Source of the DNA: an uncultured Bacteroidales bacterium | GTDB taxonomy: Bacteria; Bacteroidota; Bacteroidia; Bacteroidales; Paludibacteraceae | Assembly (NCBI GenBank): GCA_946404495.1 | Contig: CAMJDT010000024.1 | Location: forward strand, 1-39,071 | DNA length: 39,071 nt | Direction: 5' to 3' | In this document: piece after piece, positions 17,444 through 26,206 of the stretch | Layout: the number at the start of each line of letters is the position of its first letter | Position numbering within the stretch: the stretch's first letter is position 1 | Translations under genes and position numbers: made by a program | The notes under the pieces: model-generated | Told to the model about the DNA's origin: nothing | The model's database searches: none | What the model saw: only the letters and a program-made list of their open reading frames with translations

Positions 17444-17461
17444 CACCCAAATTGAGAAACT

Positions 17462-17953
17462 ATGCGCACAAAAGAAGAATTAGAGGGAGTAACGCTGTTG
17501 GGCGACCACGGTGTGAAGTATCCTACCACCTACGCGCCGGAGATACTGGAGGCGTTTGAGAACAAACATGCAGAGAATGAATACGTCGTATCGCTGGACT
17601 GTCCGGAGTTCTCGTCACTCTGTCCCAAGACCGGTCAGCCGGACTTCGGGCACATCTTTATCTCCTACATCCCCCGCAAAAAGATGGTGGAGAGCAAGTC
17701 GCTGAAGCTGTACCTGTTCTCGTTCCGCAATCACGGGGATTTCCACGAGGACTGCATCAATATCATTATGAAGGACCTGATCCGTCTGATGGATCCGCGC
17801 TATATCGAGGTGTCGGGACATTTCATGCCGCGCGGCGGTATATCCATTATCCCGTTTGCCAACTGGGGTGACGAGGAGCATCAAGATATGTGCCGCTTGA
17901 GACGGATGCAGATCATGGCTAAAGGCGAAGGAAGGATGGATTGCGTACTATGA
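17462..17953 (+). CDS. queF: NADPH-dependent 7-cyano-7-deazaguanine reductase (QueF)
   Basis: It reduces preQ0 nitrile to preQ1, the last free-base step before insertion into tRNA as queuosine precursor. The 163-residue length fits the short, unimodular QueF. The active-site segment [13 protein letters not shown] has Cys54 (thioimide-forming) and Asp61. The QueF motif [21 protein letters not shown] follows, with its Glu and Lys for NADPH and substrate binding. A short promoter-proximal leader precedes it and its stop overlaps the queC start by four bases. All four genes for GTP-derived preQ1 synthesis except folE are in this operon. Confidence 0.96.
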   Translation: MRTKEELEGVTLLGDHGVKYPTTYAPEILEAFENKHAENEYVVSLDCPEFSSLCPKTGQPDFGHIFISYIPRKKMVESKSLKLYLFSFRNHGDFHEDCINIIMKDLIRLMDPRYIEVSGHFMPRGGISIIPFANWGDEEHQDMCRLRRMQIMAKGEGRMDCVL

Positions 17954-18603
17954 AAGACAGTATCCTGATATACTCCGGCGGTCTGGACTCCACTACCCTG
18001 CTCTATGAATACAAGGAGCGCGTGGCGATAGCCGTGTCGTTTGACTACGGCAGCAAGCATAATACGAAAGAGATCGCGTGCGCCGAGCAGATATGCCGGG
18101 AGTTAGGCATCCGGCACATCGTCATTAATCTGGCCTTCATTCGCGATTGGTTTCACTCGTCGCTGCTGCAAGGCAACGAGGCTATTCCCGAGGGACAATA
18201 CGCGGAGAGCAATATGCACTCCACCGTGGTGCCGTTTAGAAACGGTATTATGCTATCGGTAGCCGCCGGTCTGGCCGAAGATAACGGCCTGAAGTATATC
18301 ATGATGGCCAATCACGGAGGCGACCACACGCTCTATCCGGACTGCCGGCCGGAGTTTGTGGAGGGCATGAACAGCGCAGTCAAGGCCGGTACGTGGAACG
18401 GCGTCGAGCTGGTAGCTCCCTACACCCACCTGACGAAAGCCGACATCGCCCGCCGAGGCAAGGAACTGGGCATCGACTACTCCAAGACCTGGAGTTGCTA
18501 CAAAGGCGGCGAACACCACTGCGGCGTGTGCGGCACCTGCCTCGAACGCAAGGAGGCACTACGCCTCGCAGGCATCGAAGACCCGACAATCTACGAGAAA
18601 TAA
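17950..18603 (+). CDS. queC: 7-cyano-7-deazaguanine synthase (QueC)
   Basis: It converts 7-carboxy-7-deazaguanine to preQ0 using ATP and ammonia. The PP-loop SGGLDS is at residues 9-14 and the C-terminal zinc site is [15 protein letters not shown]. The segments [20 protein letters not shown] and [14 protein letters not shown] are diagnostic. I chose the ATG at 17950, which overlaps the queF stop as ATGA (217 residues); a TTG nine bases earlier is less likely. Confidence 0.96.
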   Translation: MKDSILIYSGGLDSTTLLYEYKERVAIAVSFDYGSKHNTKEIACAEQICRELGIRHIVINLAFIRDWFHSSLLQGNEAIPEGQYAESNMHSTVVPFRNGIMLSVAAGLAEDNGLKYIMMANHGGDHTLYPDCRPEFVEGMNSAVKAGTWNGVELVAPYTHLTKADIARRGKELGIDYSKTWSCYKGGEHHCGVCGTCLERKEALRLAGIEDPTIYEK

Positions 18604-18604
18604 A

Positions 18605-18618
18605 AATTTAAAATTTAG
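18605..18618. repeat. Short heptamer repeat (AAATTTA) between queC and queD
   Basis: Two units follow the queC stop codon and precede the GTG start of queD. Confidence 0.4.
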
Positions 18619-18625
18619 AATTGCT

Positions 18626-19000
18626 GTGTATTACGTACAAAAGACTATCGAGATATCGGCGGCACATAATTTGAATCTGTCGTACGAGAGTAAGTGTGAG
18701 AACCTGCACGGTCACAACTGGAAGATCGTGGTCTATTGCCGCGCCAAGGAGTTGAACCGCGATGGAATTGTGACGGATTTCACGCATATCAAACGCATCG
18801 TCAAGGACTCGTTTGACCACCAATATATCAACGCCGTCTTGAACCCCGGTATGCCGGCCGACCACCCGGAGGCGGAAGGATTCATCAATCCCTCGGCGGA
18901 GAATATCGCACGCTGGATCTGCGACAACGTACCCAACTGCTACAAGGTAAGCGTGCAGGAGAGCGAGGGAAACATCGCCATCTATGAAATTGACAATTGA
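18626..19000 (+). CDS. queD: 6-carboxy-5,6,7,8-tetrahydropterin synthase (QueD)
   Basis: It converts dihydroneopterin triphosphate to carboxytetrahydropterin, the second step of the deazaguanine pathway. In the 124-residue protein the zinc ligands His14, His28 and His30 (AAHNL, NLHGHNW) and the catalytic Cys24 (ESKCENLHGH) are in place, as are the DFTHIK and FDHQYIN segments. The start is a GTG at 18626; no in-frame ATG exists before the HGH motif. It follows queC by 22 bases. Confidence 0.94.
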   Translation: MYYVQKTIEISAAHNLNLSYESKCENLHGHNWKIVVYCRAKELNRDGIVTDFTHIKRIVKDSFDHQYINAVLNPGMPADHPEAEGFINPSAENIARWICDNVPNCYKVSVQESEGNIAIYEIDN

Positions 19001-19016
19001 TAATTGATAATTGACA
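18989..19016. repeat. Heptamer repeat (ATTGACA/ATTGATA) between queD and queE
   Basis: Four units (ATTGACA, ATTGATA, ATTGATA, ATTGACA) start inside the last codons of queD and end four bases before the TTG start of queE. Confidence 0.65.
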
Positions 19017-19020
19017 TTTC

Positions 19021-19599
19021 TTGTACAAAGTCAACGAGATATTCTATTCCCTGCAGGGAGAGGGCTATTGGGCAGGAACGCCGAGTATATTCGTGCGCTT
19101 CAGCGGCTGCAATCTCGCGTGCCCTTGGTGTGACACCGACCATAAGCAATTCCGCTCCATGTCGGCCGAGGATATCCTAACGGCAATCCTTACATTGTAT
19201 CCCGATACCAATTCCCGCAAGAAACACATCGTGCTGACGGGCGGCGAACCCGGGCTGCAGGCAGACGACGAACTGATCGATTGCCTTCATAGCAAAGGCT
19301 GCTACGTAACTATCGAGACCAACGGAACTTGCGCATTACCTAACAGCATCGACTGGATCACTTGTTCGCCCAAGAGTCCTCAAGGGCTCCAGTTGGAGCA
19401 AGTCAACGAGCTGAAGGTGGTCTATACCGGCACGACCGATCCGGCGGAGATGGTACAGAGTATCCGCGCCGACCACTATTTCCTGCAGCCCCTGGAGAAA
19501 GACGGCAAGATGAATACCGATCAGTGCGTCGAGTACATCAAGCAACATCCGCTCTGGCGGCTCAGTCTGCAGACGCACAAACTCATCGGAATCAGATAA
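19021..19599 (+). CDS. queE: 7-carboxy-7-deazaguanine synthase (QueE), radical SAM
   Basis: This radical S-adenosylmethionine enzyme rearranges carboxytetrahydropterin to 7-carboxy-7-deazaguanine. The 192-residue protein opens with VNEIFYSLQGEGYWAGTPS, the QueE signature, and has the cluster motif CNLACPWC (Cys30, Cys34, Cys37), followed by the SAM-binding LTGGEP segment. The start must be the TTG at 19021, since the first in-frame ATG lies after the cluster motif. It ends the queuosine operon and converges with the TonB receptor gene. Confidence 0.95.
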   Translation: MYKVNEIFYSLQGEGYWAGTPSIFVRFSGCNLACPWCDTDHKQFRSMSAEDILTAILTLYPDTNSRKKHIVLTGGEPGLQADDELIDCLHSKGCYVTIETNGTCALPNSIDWITCSPKSPQGLQLEQVNELKVVYTGTTDPAEMVQSIRADHYFLQPLEKDGKMNTDQCVEYIKQHPLWRLSLQTHKLIGIR

Positions 19600-19633
19600 T
19601 TGACAATTGATAATTGACAATTGACAATTGATA
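19599..19633. repeat. Heptamer repeat (ATTGACA/ATTGATA) between convergent queE and the TonB gene
   Basis: Five units fill the whole space between two convergent stop codons. This location is downstream of both genes, so the repeat is not restricted to 5' leaders. Confidence 0.65.
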
Positions 19634-19634
19634 T

Positions 19635-21710
19635 TTAAAATTGGAAGGCGATAGAGCCTTTTGCCCAAATGCCGGGTTGGAGGATACCTCCGTAGTCGTA
19701 GTAATGGCGATTGGTAAGGTTGGTGCATTCGGCACTGACCTTTATTGTAGGGTTCTGCCAGAAGATCTGTCCGTCGAGCAACAGAACGGGTCGGAAGTCA
19801 CAGACGGCTCCCTCGGCGTTGTTATACTGCCCTATCCGGTCGCGATAGCGCAGCGTCCAAGACGCGCCCAGCGAGCCCTTCTTACCGCCAAAATGCCATA
19901 TCCCGTGCGCCAGATGCAGCGTCAGGCTATGCCGTAAGATATCCAAATAGCGACTGCCGGAAGCCATCAGGTCGAGGTCCGTCCAGGTATAGGCATAGCT
20001 GAGCGAGACGCAGGGAATCCACTCGTTCCACGAATAGCGCACAAAAGCCTCCAAACCGGCGGAACGCACGCGGTGATGATTGGAGGCATGATAGGGTCGC
20101 TTCGCATCGTCGGAGACGTACGTCCAGTCGATGATATTCTCGCCCCAACGAAACCAACCGTCGGCTCCAAGACTAAGGGTATGGTCGTGCACAAAAGAGC
20201 GCGACCACTTCGTGCCGAGCGAGAGGGTCCAAGCAGTTTCGGGTTTCAGGTTCTGATCGCCTTTCTGGTTGCCGGCATCGTAGTAGAGGTCGGTAAAGGT
20301 GGGGAGACGAAGCGCACGGTTGGCATTAAGATAGATCTGTCCGTCCTTGTCGTAGCGATAACCGATATTCACCGAACCGGTAAAGTCGTGTCCGAAATCG
20401 GAGGAGTAGTGTCCTGCCACGCCTACCCCGGCGATCAGGTCTTCCCAGATAAAAGACTGCGCCGCGAGGTAATTGACGAGCAGGCGGTTGTTACCGTTGA
20501 CGGTATCCCCAAGATTCGTGGATCGAAGGTGTTCGTTTCTGAGTTCCACCCCGATAGTCGTGCGCCCGATGCGCGATGCATAGGCGCCCTTCAAGGAGAG
20601 CGCCGCGTTGTGACTGAGATGCCGATTGCTGTAGAGCTCCTGATTGCGATGCCAATGATAGTGATCCTTGTTGAGTCTGTACGACCCCTGCACATCGATG
20701 GACCACACATTCCAACTCTTCTGATACCGCGCCGAGAGAAAGGCAGTGCGGGTAGCATCAAACTGATCCTGGCTGCCAAAACCGTAGTACATACCCGCGC
20801 CGATGTCCTTGTACTGCGCACCGAGTTGGACGTCTAATCCCTGCCAAAGTATCTGCGAATAGATATTCGCGATTCTATAATCAGAGTTTTCGCAGGCCGT
20901 TTTCTCCTTATCAGAAGGAGAGGGCGCATAGTAGCCGTTCGCGTGAGTATACTCAGCTCCGAGGTTGACGTGGCAGCAGGTTTGGGTATTGAAAGAGGTG
21001 GATAGTTCCGGATTGACGAGGCCGTTCATGCCGGCAGAGAGGCGTCCGTAGATGCGCGCATCCGACTGCCGCGTAACGATATTGACAGCCCCCGTGAAGG
21101 CATTCACGCCAAAGACGGCCGCTCCGCAAGACTCCAGCACCTCGATGCGTTCGATGAGCGAGAGAGGGATCGGCAGGTTCATCGTGTAGTGCCCCGTTTG
21201 GGCATCGTTGAGCGGAATGCCGTTGAGCAGTACCAACACCTGGTCGAACGTGCCGCCGCGCATCGAGACATCGGTCTGCGTGCCGGCTGCTCCTCGCTGC
21301 CGGATATCGAGTCCGGGGAGATAGGTTAATAACTCGGGCAGCGTGGAGACGGGCAGACTCTCGATATCGAGCGTTGTGAGGGTAGCTACTACGTGGAAAG
21401 AGCCGGACAATCGGTCGGCTCGCTCCGCCGAGACCACAGTTTCCGGCAGATTCACTTGCTGCAGGAAAATATCCTGTGTGACTCCCTCATCTGCTTCCGT
21501 TTCCTCTGCCCACACACTTGCGGATGCCAGCAGCAAACCGCTGCTAAGCAAAAACGCACGTCCCGCCTTCACCAACTCGAGGTTGCACACGGCGCGACTA
21601 ACGCGACCTATCGTGACCTCGCGGTGCATCGAGACGAAAGCAGCATACGCCTTGTGCGCAAAGCGACGAAAGCGTAGTGCTCGACGGGTAGGAAACAGAT
21701 TCTTATTCAT
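19635..21710 (-). CDS. TonB-dependent outer-membrane receptor (BtuB-like size)
   Basis: The 691-residue protein has an extended N-terminal leader (about residues 1-68: basic segment containing RRFAHKAYAAFVSMHREVTIG, then the hydrophobic FLLSSGLLLASASVWA), as found in many Bacteroidales TonB receptors. The plug domain runs at about 90-215, with VVSAERADRL, LPELLTYLPGLDIRQRG, VSMRGGTFDQVLVLLNGIPL and GAVNIVTR. A beta-barrel of about 22 strands ends in the phenylalanine of IAFQF. There is no carboxypeptidase-like domain and no SusD partner, so it is a small-ligand receptor. It starts six bases after the stop of the cysteate-synthase-like gene and is probably cotranscribed with it. The ligand is unknown. 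Confidence 0.9.
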   Translation of the reverse strand: MNKNLFPTRRALRFRRFAHKAYAAFVSMHREVTIGRVSRAVCNLELVKAGRAFLLSSGLLLASASVWAEETEADEGVTQDIFLQQVNLPETVVSAERADRLSGSFHVVATLTTLDIESLPVSTLPELLTYLPGLDIRQRGAAGTQTDVSMRGGTFDQVLVLLNGIPLNDAQTGHYTMNLPIPLSLIERIEVLESCGAAVFGVNAFTGAVNIVTRQSDARIYGRLSAGMNGLVNPELSTSFNTQTCCHVNLGAEYTHANGYYAPSPSDKEKTACENSDYRIANIYSQILWQGLDVQLGAQYKDIGAGMYYGFGSQDQFDATRTAFLSARYQKSWNVWSIDVQGSYRLNKDHYHWHRNQELYSNRHLSHNAALSLKGAYASRIGRTTIGVELRNEHLRSTNLGDTVNGNNRLLVNYLAAQSFIWEDLIAGVGVAGHYSSDFGHDFTGSVNIGYRYDKDGQIYLNANRALRLPTFTDLYYDAGNQKGDQNLKPETAWTLSLGTKWSRSFVHDHTLSLGADGWFRWGENIIDWTYVSDDAKRPYHASNHHRVRSAGLEAFVRYSWNEWIPCVSLSYAYTWTDLDLMASGSRYLDILRHSLTLHLAHGIWHFGGKKGSLGASWTLRYRDRIGQYNNAEGAVCDFRPVLLLDGQIFWQNPTIKVSAECTNLTNRHYYDYGGILQPGIWAKGSIAFQF

Positions 21711-21716
21711 CTATGA

Positions 21717-23003
21717 TTAGTCTAATAATTCGCTTACTTGGCGGATGATCTCCTCGGCAGGCAGATCGGGCGAGAGGATGAGATCGGGCTGCTTGAAGAC
21801 ATAGCCGCCGCTCATCGCTTCGCGCATACCTCCGCCGGTGCAGTTGAGCATGATATATTCGTCCGGTTTGACGCTACCGTCCTTGACCGCTTGCGCGAGT
21901 GCCGATACAGCCACGCAAGCCGCAGGCAGCAGTTCGTAGCCCTCGAGGTTGCGGAACTGGAGTTGCCAGTACATGATCTCGTTGTTGTCGGCCAGATAGA
22001 AATCGCCGTGGCTACTGGTGAGCGTATCGTAGAGGCCTCCCGGCAGGCTATAAGGCGGTTTGCGGTTGGAGAGCACCTTCGCCATAATGATCTCCGCCTG
22101 CCGCCTACCCTCTTCGGGCGAGAGCGGAAGCAGCGCGCGCGATTGCGCCTTCCAGGAATCGTACATCAGCGTGAAGGGAGCATTCTGGGCTACATAGACA
22201 CGCATCTTATTCTCGCCGAATCGACCGTCGCGGGCAAGACGTTCCGCGTTCTCCCAAGCAGCGATAGCGCCTGTGCCGGAACCTACTGCCTGGAAATAAG
22301 CATCCGGGATGCGTCCCATCTTCTCCACACAGGAGAGAACCGTCGTTCCCATCCCGTCTCGGCGAGCTACGTTCTTGGCGCCGCCCTCCAAGAAGAAACG
22401 CGGGTCTTGCGCCAGTTTCTCGCCCAAGGCAATCGCATCGTAGTAATCGCAGCCGTGCGGCACGGCAATGAGACGCACACATTTGTGCAGCGGTGCCGAG
22501 AACCACAAGTCGTGCAGACTATCCTCAGGCACACAGATCACGATAGGAATCTTATTGTCGGAGCACACCTGCGCAAAGGCGCGGGCGGTGTTACCGGCCG
22601 ACTGTACGATGAGCGTGCGTTTCTCGTTCTTATCCATCCGCGCCAGCACCGAATACGCCTCCGTCTCCTTAAAGGAACAGGTGCGGAACGTAGCACCGAT
22701 AGCGGGGTTCCAGCCGGAGAAGGTGATATAGAGGTTGTTGAGCCCAAGATGCTTCGCCAAGCCCTCGGACTTATACGTCACGGGCGCGCAGGAGCGTTTG
22801 AGCGTGCGCTTGATAGGCAACCACTCGGCATAGCGATAGATACCATCTAAGTCCTCGCGAGGTGTGAAACAGCGGTTGGCATACTCCGCACGAATCAGCG
22901 ACGGATCGCCGCCCTTAGGATCGGCCAGGGTCCAACCTTTGTCATCAAAACGACGGTTGTTGCTCACATTCAGGAGCTGATACTGTGTAGGTTTGAAACG
23001 CAT
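21717..23003 (-). CDS. Cysteate synthase-like PLP enzyme (threonine synthase superfamily)
   Basis: The 428-residue protein belongs to the fold-type II PLP family of threonine synthase. The PLP lysine is Lys112 in TCSFKETEAYSVLAR, and VQSAGNTARAF and QAVGSGTGAIAAWE are the phosphate-binding loops. Several stretches (GIYRYAEWLP, VTYKSEGLAKHLGLNNLYI, GGAKNVARRDGMGTTVLSC, VLSNRKPPYS) agree with the methanogen cysteate synthase as I remember it rather than with housekeeping ThrC. Cysteate synthase makes L-cysteate from O-phospho-L-serine and sulfite. In Methanosarcina this feeds coenzyme M; in sulfonolipid-making Bacteroidetes it feeds capnine. The gene is in the same transcription run as a candidate cysteate acyltransferase and reductase. 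Threonine synthase is the alternative reading. Confidence 0.8.
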   Translation of the reverse strand: MRFKPTQYQLLNVSNNRRFDDKGWTLADPKGGDPSLIRAEYANRCFTPREDLDGIYRYAEWLPIKRTLKRSCAPVTYKSEGLAKHLGLNNLYITFSGWNPAIGATFRTCSFKETEAYSVLARMDKNEKRTLIVQSAGNTARAFAQVCSDNKIPIVICVPEDSLHDLWFSAPLHKCVRLIAVPHGCDYYDAIALGEKLAQDPRFFLEGGAKNVARRDGMGTTVLSCVEKMGRIPDAYFQAVGSGTGAIAAWENAERLARDGRFGENKMRVYVAQNAPFTLMYDSWKAQSRALLPLSPEEGRRQAEIIMAKVLSNRKPPYSLPGGLYDTLTSSHGDFYLADNNEIMYWQLQFRNLEGYELLPAACVAVSALAQAVKDGSVKPDEYIMLNCTGGGMREAMSGGYVFKQPDLILSPDLPAEEIIRQVSELLD

Positions 23004-23010
23004 AAATATA

Positions 23011-23085
23011 TTTACTATTTAGTCATTTACAATTTACCATTTAATCATTTACCATGTACCATTTATTGGGCCATTTGGTCATTTA
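23011..23085. repeat. Heptamer/octamer repeat (TTTACCA/TTTAGTCA) upstream of the cysteate synthase gene
   Basis: Seven consecutive units of 7 or 8 bases (TTTACTA, TTTAGTCA, TTTACAA, TTTACCA, TTTAATCA, TTTACCA, TGTACCA) are followed by more degenerate ones up to the stop codon of the preceding gene (23083-23085). No TAnnTTTG promoter is seen here. Confidence 0.6.
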
Positions 23086-24885
23086 GGTGCGGGCATCGAT
23101 GATCTCGGCCATATCGTGAACGGGTCGGTCGCTGTAGCGGGCAAAGGTCGCCTTGCAGAGCGGGCACGCTGTTGCGATCGCGTCGGCACGCGAGGTGTAG
23201 AGGTTGTCGAGCGCCGCCTTGGTCATTCGTTCGCGCTGCTGGAAATTGAGCGAGAGCGAACCCAGCGAACCGCCGCAACAGATGCTCTCCACCTTGTTCT
23301 TATCGGCCTCCGCGATAGCGGCTGCGCGACCCAGCAGTTTGCGCGGTTCGTCGTAGATACCGCATCCGCGTCCGAGCTCGCAGGGGTCGTGATAGACATA
23401 GCAGACGTCACTCTTGCGCAGCGTCAGCCTACCCTGCTTAACCAGATCGTACATATAGGGGATATAATTGACCACCCGGATACCCGGCAGGTGGTAGTTC
23501 TCGAGGAACATCTTATAGCAGATCGGGCAACTGACGAGCAGCGTGTCGGCGCCGGAACGGATAATGATCTCCTCGTTCTTGGCGACGAGTTGTTTCGCCT
23601 CCTCGATGCGACCGGCGGTAAAGAGCGGTCGTCCGCAGCAGAGGGCATCGTCGCGATCCATCCAGGTGCAGTCCACTCCGGCTTTCTTCATCACAGAGAG
23701 CACACTCTCAGGGATGACGGGCGTGAGACGCGACATACAACCTGCGAAATAGAGCACCTTACTGCCTTGCGCGGCAGCTATCATCGGTTCGGTATCGATA
23801 TCGCGGAAGTCGGGCGAGATACGGTAGCTACGCGTAGCGCGTTGCATGAGCCTCAGATTCGGTCCTTCTACGCCTACCTGGCATAAGGCCTCGCACTTGC
23901 CGCACATCAGGCACTTATCGCTGATCTCATCGATACGGCGCTCGTTGTTACGGCGAATCTGACGCGTGAGATAGACGGTGCAGTCCTTTACGTTACCGCG
24001 ATTGACCGTCATTGGGCACGCGTCGATACAGACACCGCAGTTCGGACAACTCAGTACCTGCACGCGGGCGAAACCCTTGCGGGCGCTGCGTATCTTGAGT
24101 CCGGCATTTCGCATCGGGATCAGCAGCATCTCAGCCGGAATATGCATATAGCGCGAGAACGGCAGCACGAACATAAAGACGCCCAAAGCGATTGAGTACG
24201 CCCACCAGGTAGGCAGCATATTCAGATCGTTGCCCAAGAACTCCCGGAAGAGATAGTTGGCGGGGACGGTCAGGAAGGAACCTCCGCTGATATGCGCCGT
24301 GAAACTCTCAGCCAGCCAGCGGAGCGGGAAGATCGCCCAGAGGGCATACAGTCCGATATTGTTCATCACCGACGGACGCGTCGTACGGCGCATGCCAAAC
24401 AGACGCGAACTGATGCGCTTGATCATAGCCAGGATAATACCGCTCAGCACGATCACCAGGAAGAAGTCCATCAGAAAGAAGAGCAGCGATCCTCGCAACG
24501 TCACCGCATCTTCGGCTACAAAGTAGTTAAAGAAGATCGGATAATAAAACAGGTTAATACGTCCCGGCACAAAGAGAAAGACCTCCAGATGACCGAGGAC
24601 GATAAGCATGAACCAACCGAACGCGATGCTCGAGTGCATGTAGCCGAGCAGTTTGTTGCGCTTCCAGAGCTTGACGTGAATGAGGCAGTCGAGGAAGATA
24701 TCGCGTAGGTTCTTATAGATATACTTGGGATTGATGAGCGAGAGGAAGAGTTTGCGTCGCTCGGCCCAACTGAGCTCATAGATGATCTTCACTACCCCTA
24801 AGATGCAGTAGAGGAAGACGAAGCTCATACCCGCCAAGAACGGTATGACGAAAGGATGAAATCCGGAGGGAATGCGATCAATCAT
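23083..24885 (-). CDS. Membrane-bound HdrDE/DsrMK-like fusion: cytochrome b-type domain plus iron-sulfur and two CCG domains
   Basis: The 600-residue protein joins two functions. Residues about 10-250 form about six membrane segments with conserved-looking histidines (His84, His99, His198, His248), like the NarI/HdrE/DsrM cytochrome b that exchanges electrons with menaquinone. A ferredoxin-like part follows with two [4Fe-4S] sets, Cys280-283-286-290 and Cys325-328-331-335. Then come two cysteine-rich CCG domains: Cys383, Cys416-Cys417, Cys453-Cys456 and Cys502, Cys536-Cys537, Cys574-Cys577. These are the HdrD/DsrK-type sites that bind the noncubane cluster for disulfide or persulfide chemistry. 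Its start overlaps the small HdrC-like gene by eight bases. It probably links the soluble Hdr-like proteins to the quinone pool. Confidence 0.85.
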   Translation of the reverse strand: MIDRIPSGFHPFVIPFLAGMSFVFLYCILGVVKIIYELSWAERRKLFLSLINPKYIYKNLRDIFLDCLIHVKLWKRNKLLGYMHSSIAFGWFMLIVLGHLEVFLFVPGRINLFYYPIFFNYFVAEDAVTLRGSLLFFLMDFFLVIVLSGIILAMIKRISSRLFGMRRTTRPSVMNNIGLYALWAIFPLRWLAESFTAHISGGSFLTVPANYLFREFLGNDLNMLPTWWAYSIALGVFMFVLPFSRYMHIPAEMLLIPMRNAGLKIRSARKGFARVQVLSCPNCGVCIDACPMTVNRGNVKDCTVYLTRQIRRNNERRIDEISDKCLMCGKCEALCQVGVEGPNLRLMQRATRSYRISPDFRDIDTEPMIAAAQGSKVLYFAGCMSRLTPVIPESVLSVMKKAGVDCTWMDRDDALCCGRPLFTAGRIEEAKQLVAKNEEIIIRSGADTLLVSCPICYKMFLENYHLPGIRVVNYIPYMYDLVKQGRLTLRKSDVCYVYHDPCELGRGCGIYDEPRKLLGRAAAIAEADKNKVESICCGGSLGSLSLNFQQRERMTKAALDNLYTSRADAIATACPLCKATFARYSDRPVHDMAEIIDART

Positions 24886-25195
24886 AGAGCTTGCAGACGT
24901 TGAGGATTAAATTACGGGTATTGATACCGCGCGGGCAAACCATCGTACATTTGCCGCACAGCATACACTTACTGAGCAGCGGCTTGACATCCAGTCCGCG
25001 CTCGATGTGGAGCAGCATCTTCCTTACGCTCATGCCGCTATAGGGCGCCGCCATGCATGTCGCGCCGCACGAACCGCAAGTCATGCAGATACGCGCTCCG
25101 GGTTCCAGCTCATAGAGCCGGTTCAGTCGTTCCCGATCCACGCGCGAGAGGTCCAGTTGCGAACTCTTACTTAGATGAAAACCGAAGTCCGTCAT
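24878..25195 (-). CDS. Small HdrC-like ferredoxin subunit with two [4Fe-4S] motifs
   Basis: The 105-residue protein has two complete motifs, CMTCGSCGATC (Cys37-40-43-47) followed by M rather than P, and CMLCGKCTMVCP (Cys77-80-83-87), the layout of HdrC. The start is the ATG at 25195, which overlaps the HdrA-like stop as ATGA; longer upstream starts would run into that gene. It is probably an electron carrier between the flavoprotein and the membrane subunit. Confidence 0.85.
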   Translation of the reverse strand: MTDFGFHLSKSSQLDLSRVDRERLNRLYELEPGARICMTCGSCGATCMAAPYSGMSVRKMLLHIERGLDVKPLLSKCMLCGKCTMVCPRGINTRNLILNVCKLYD

Positions 25196-26205
25196 TGATT
25201 CATCAGATAGGTGTGAATACTCAGCGCAGCGGCGCGTGCTTCGGCCAGGGTCTCCGGCACGGTCTTGGTGCCCGTGCAAGCACCGGCATAGAAGATACCG
25301 GGTTGGTTCGACTCACCGATAGCGGCTATGTTATCGCGACTCTTGAGGAAACCGTCGCTGTCGATCTGCAGACGTATCTTATCCGCCAGTTGCTTGGCTA
25401 TCGGATTGCAAACCATGCCGGACATAAGCACCAATAGGTCGAGTTGCACCTTCAGGGGCTTACCCAGAAGGGTATCTTCGGCCTTAATCTGCAGGCGGCC
25501 GTCAATGGTCTCGCCTACCTCGGATACGCGACCGCGGATGAAGTGCACGCCGAAGTCGCGTTGGGCGTTGATATAGAAGTCCTCGTATTTCTTGCCGAAG
25601 AGACGCAAATCCATATAGAAGCAGTACACCTCGGCTTCCGGGAAACGCTCCTTTAGCTCGATTGCCTGCTTGATAGCCGTTGTGCAGCACACCTTGGAGC
25701 ACTGGCTGTTACCGGCTTTGAGGTCGCGCGATCCGACACAGTGCACAAAGCCGATGGACTGAGGTTGCGCCGGGATACGATTGTCCTCGCGGCCGTTCAT
25801 CCAGGCCTCCAGGTCGGCATTGGTGATGACGTGGTCGTATACGCCGTAGCCGTATTCCTCCTTCTTGGACGCATCAAAGAGCTCGAAGCCCGAAGCGATA
25901 AGCACCGCACGCGAGGTCAGACGCACGCCGTTGTTCAGCTCGACGGTATAGACCGATTTGGTGCGCTGCAGCGAGTTAAGACGTGTCTCCAAAAAGACAT
26001 TCGCCTCGGCGATATCGCGTCTGAGGCCCTTCACCAACTCCTGCGCCGACGACATATCGGGGAAGAGCTTGTGCCAACCGGCTACGTGCCCGCCTAATTG
26101 GGCGCTACGCTCCACGATAACGGGATTGTAGCCCAAGGTGAGCAACTGCTTGGCGGCCTCCATGCCTGCGACACCGCCGCCTATGATAACTACATTCTCT
26201 TTCAT
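25192..26205 (-). CDS. HdrA/QmoA-like FAD-dependent electron-transfer subunit
   Basis: The 337-residue flavoprotein has the dinucleotide motif VVIIGGGVAGMEAAKQL (5-21) and a second, HdrA-specific cysteine site GFVHCVGSRD...CSKVCC (Cys156, Cys169, Cys173, Cys174), which binds a [4Fe-4S] cluster in HdrA. The ending GIFYAGACTGTKTVPETLAEARAAA is typical. It is the short form, without the extra N-terminal and C-terminal ferredoxin domains of methanogen HdrA, more like QmoA. Electron bifurcation is possible for the family but cannot be inferred here. It begins one base after the HdrB-like stop and is translationally coupled to the next gene. Confidence 0.88.
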   Translation of the reverse strand: MKENVVIIGGGVAGMEAAKQLLTLGYNPVIVERSAQLGGHVAGWHKLFPDMSSAQELVKGLRRDIAEANVFLETRLNSLQRTKSVYTVELNNGVRLTSRAVLIASGFELFDASKKEEYGYGVYDHVITNADLEAWMNGREDNRIPAQPQSIGFVHCVGSRDLKAGNSQCSKVCCTTAIKQAIELKERFPEAEVYCFYMDLRLFGKKYEDFYINAQRDFGVHFIRGRVSEVGETIDGRLQIKAEDTLLGKPLKVQLDLLVLMSGMVCNPIAKQLADKIRLQIDSDGFLKSRDNIAAIGESNQPGIFYAGACTGTKTVPETLAEARAAALSIHTYLMNQ

Positions 26206-26206
26206 C

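Noticed and set aside
17444..17461. A preQ1 riboswitch before queF
   Set aside because: The promoter -7 element ends at 17443 and the ATG is at 17462, so the leader is too short for any preQ1 aptamer.
19635..21710. TonB receptor as an importer of queuosine precursors because queE is next to it
   Set aside because: The receptor is convergent with queE and transcribed with the cysteate-synthase gene; the que operon is complete for synthesis, so the position gives no support.
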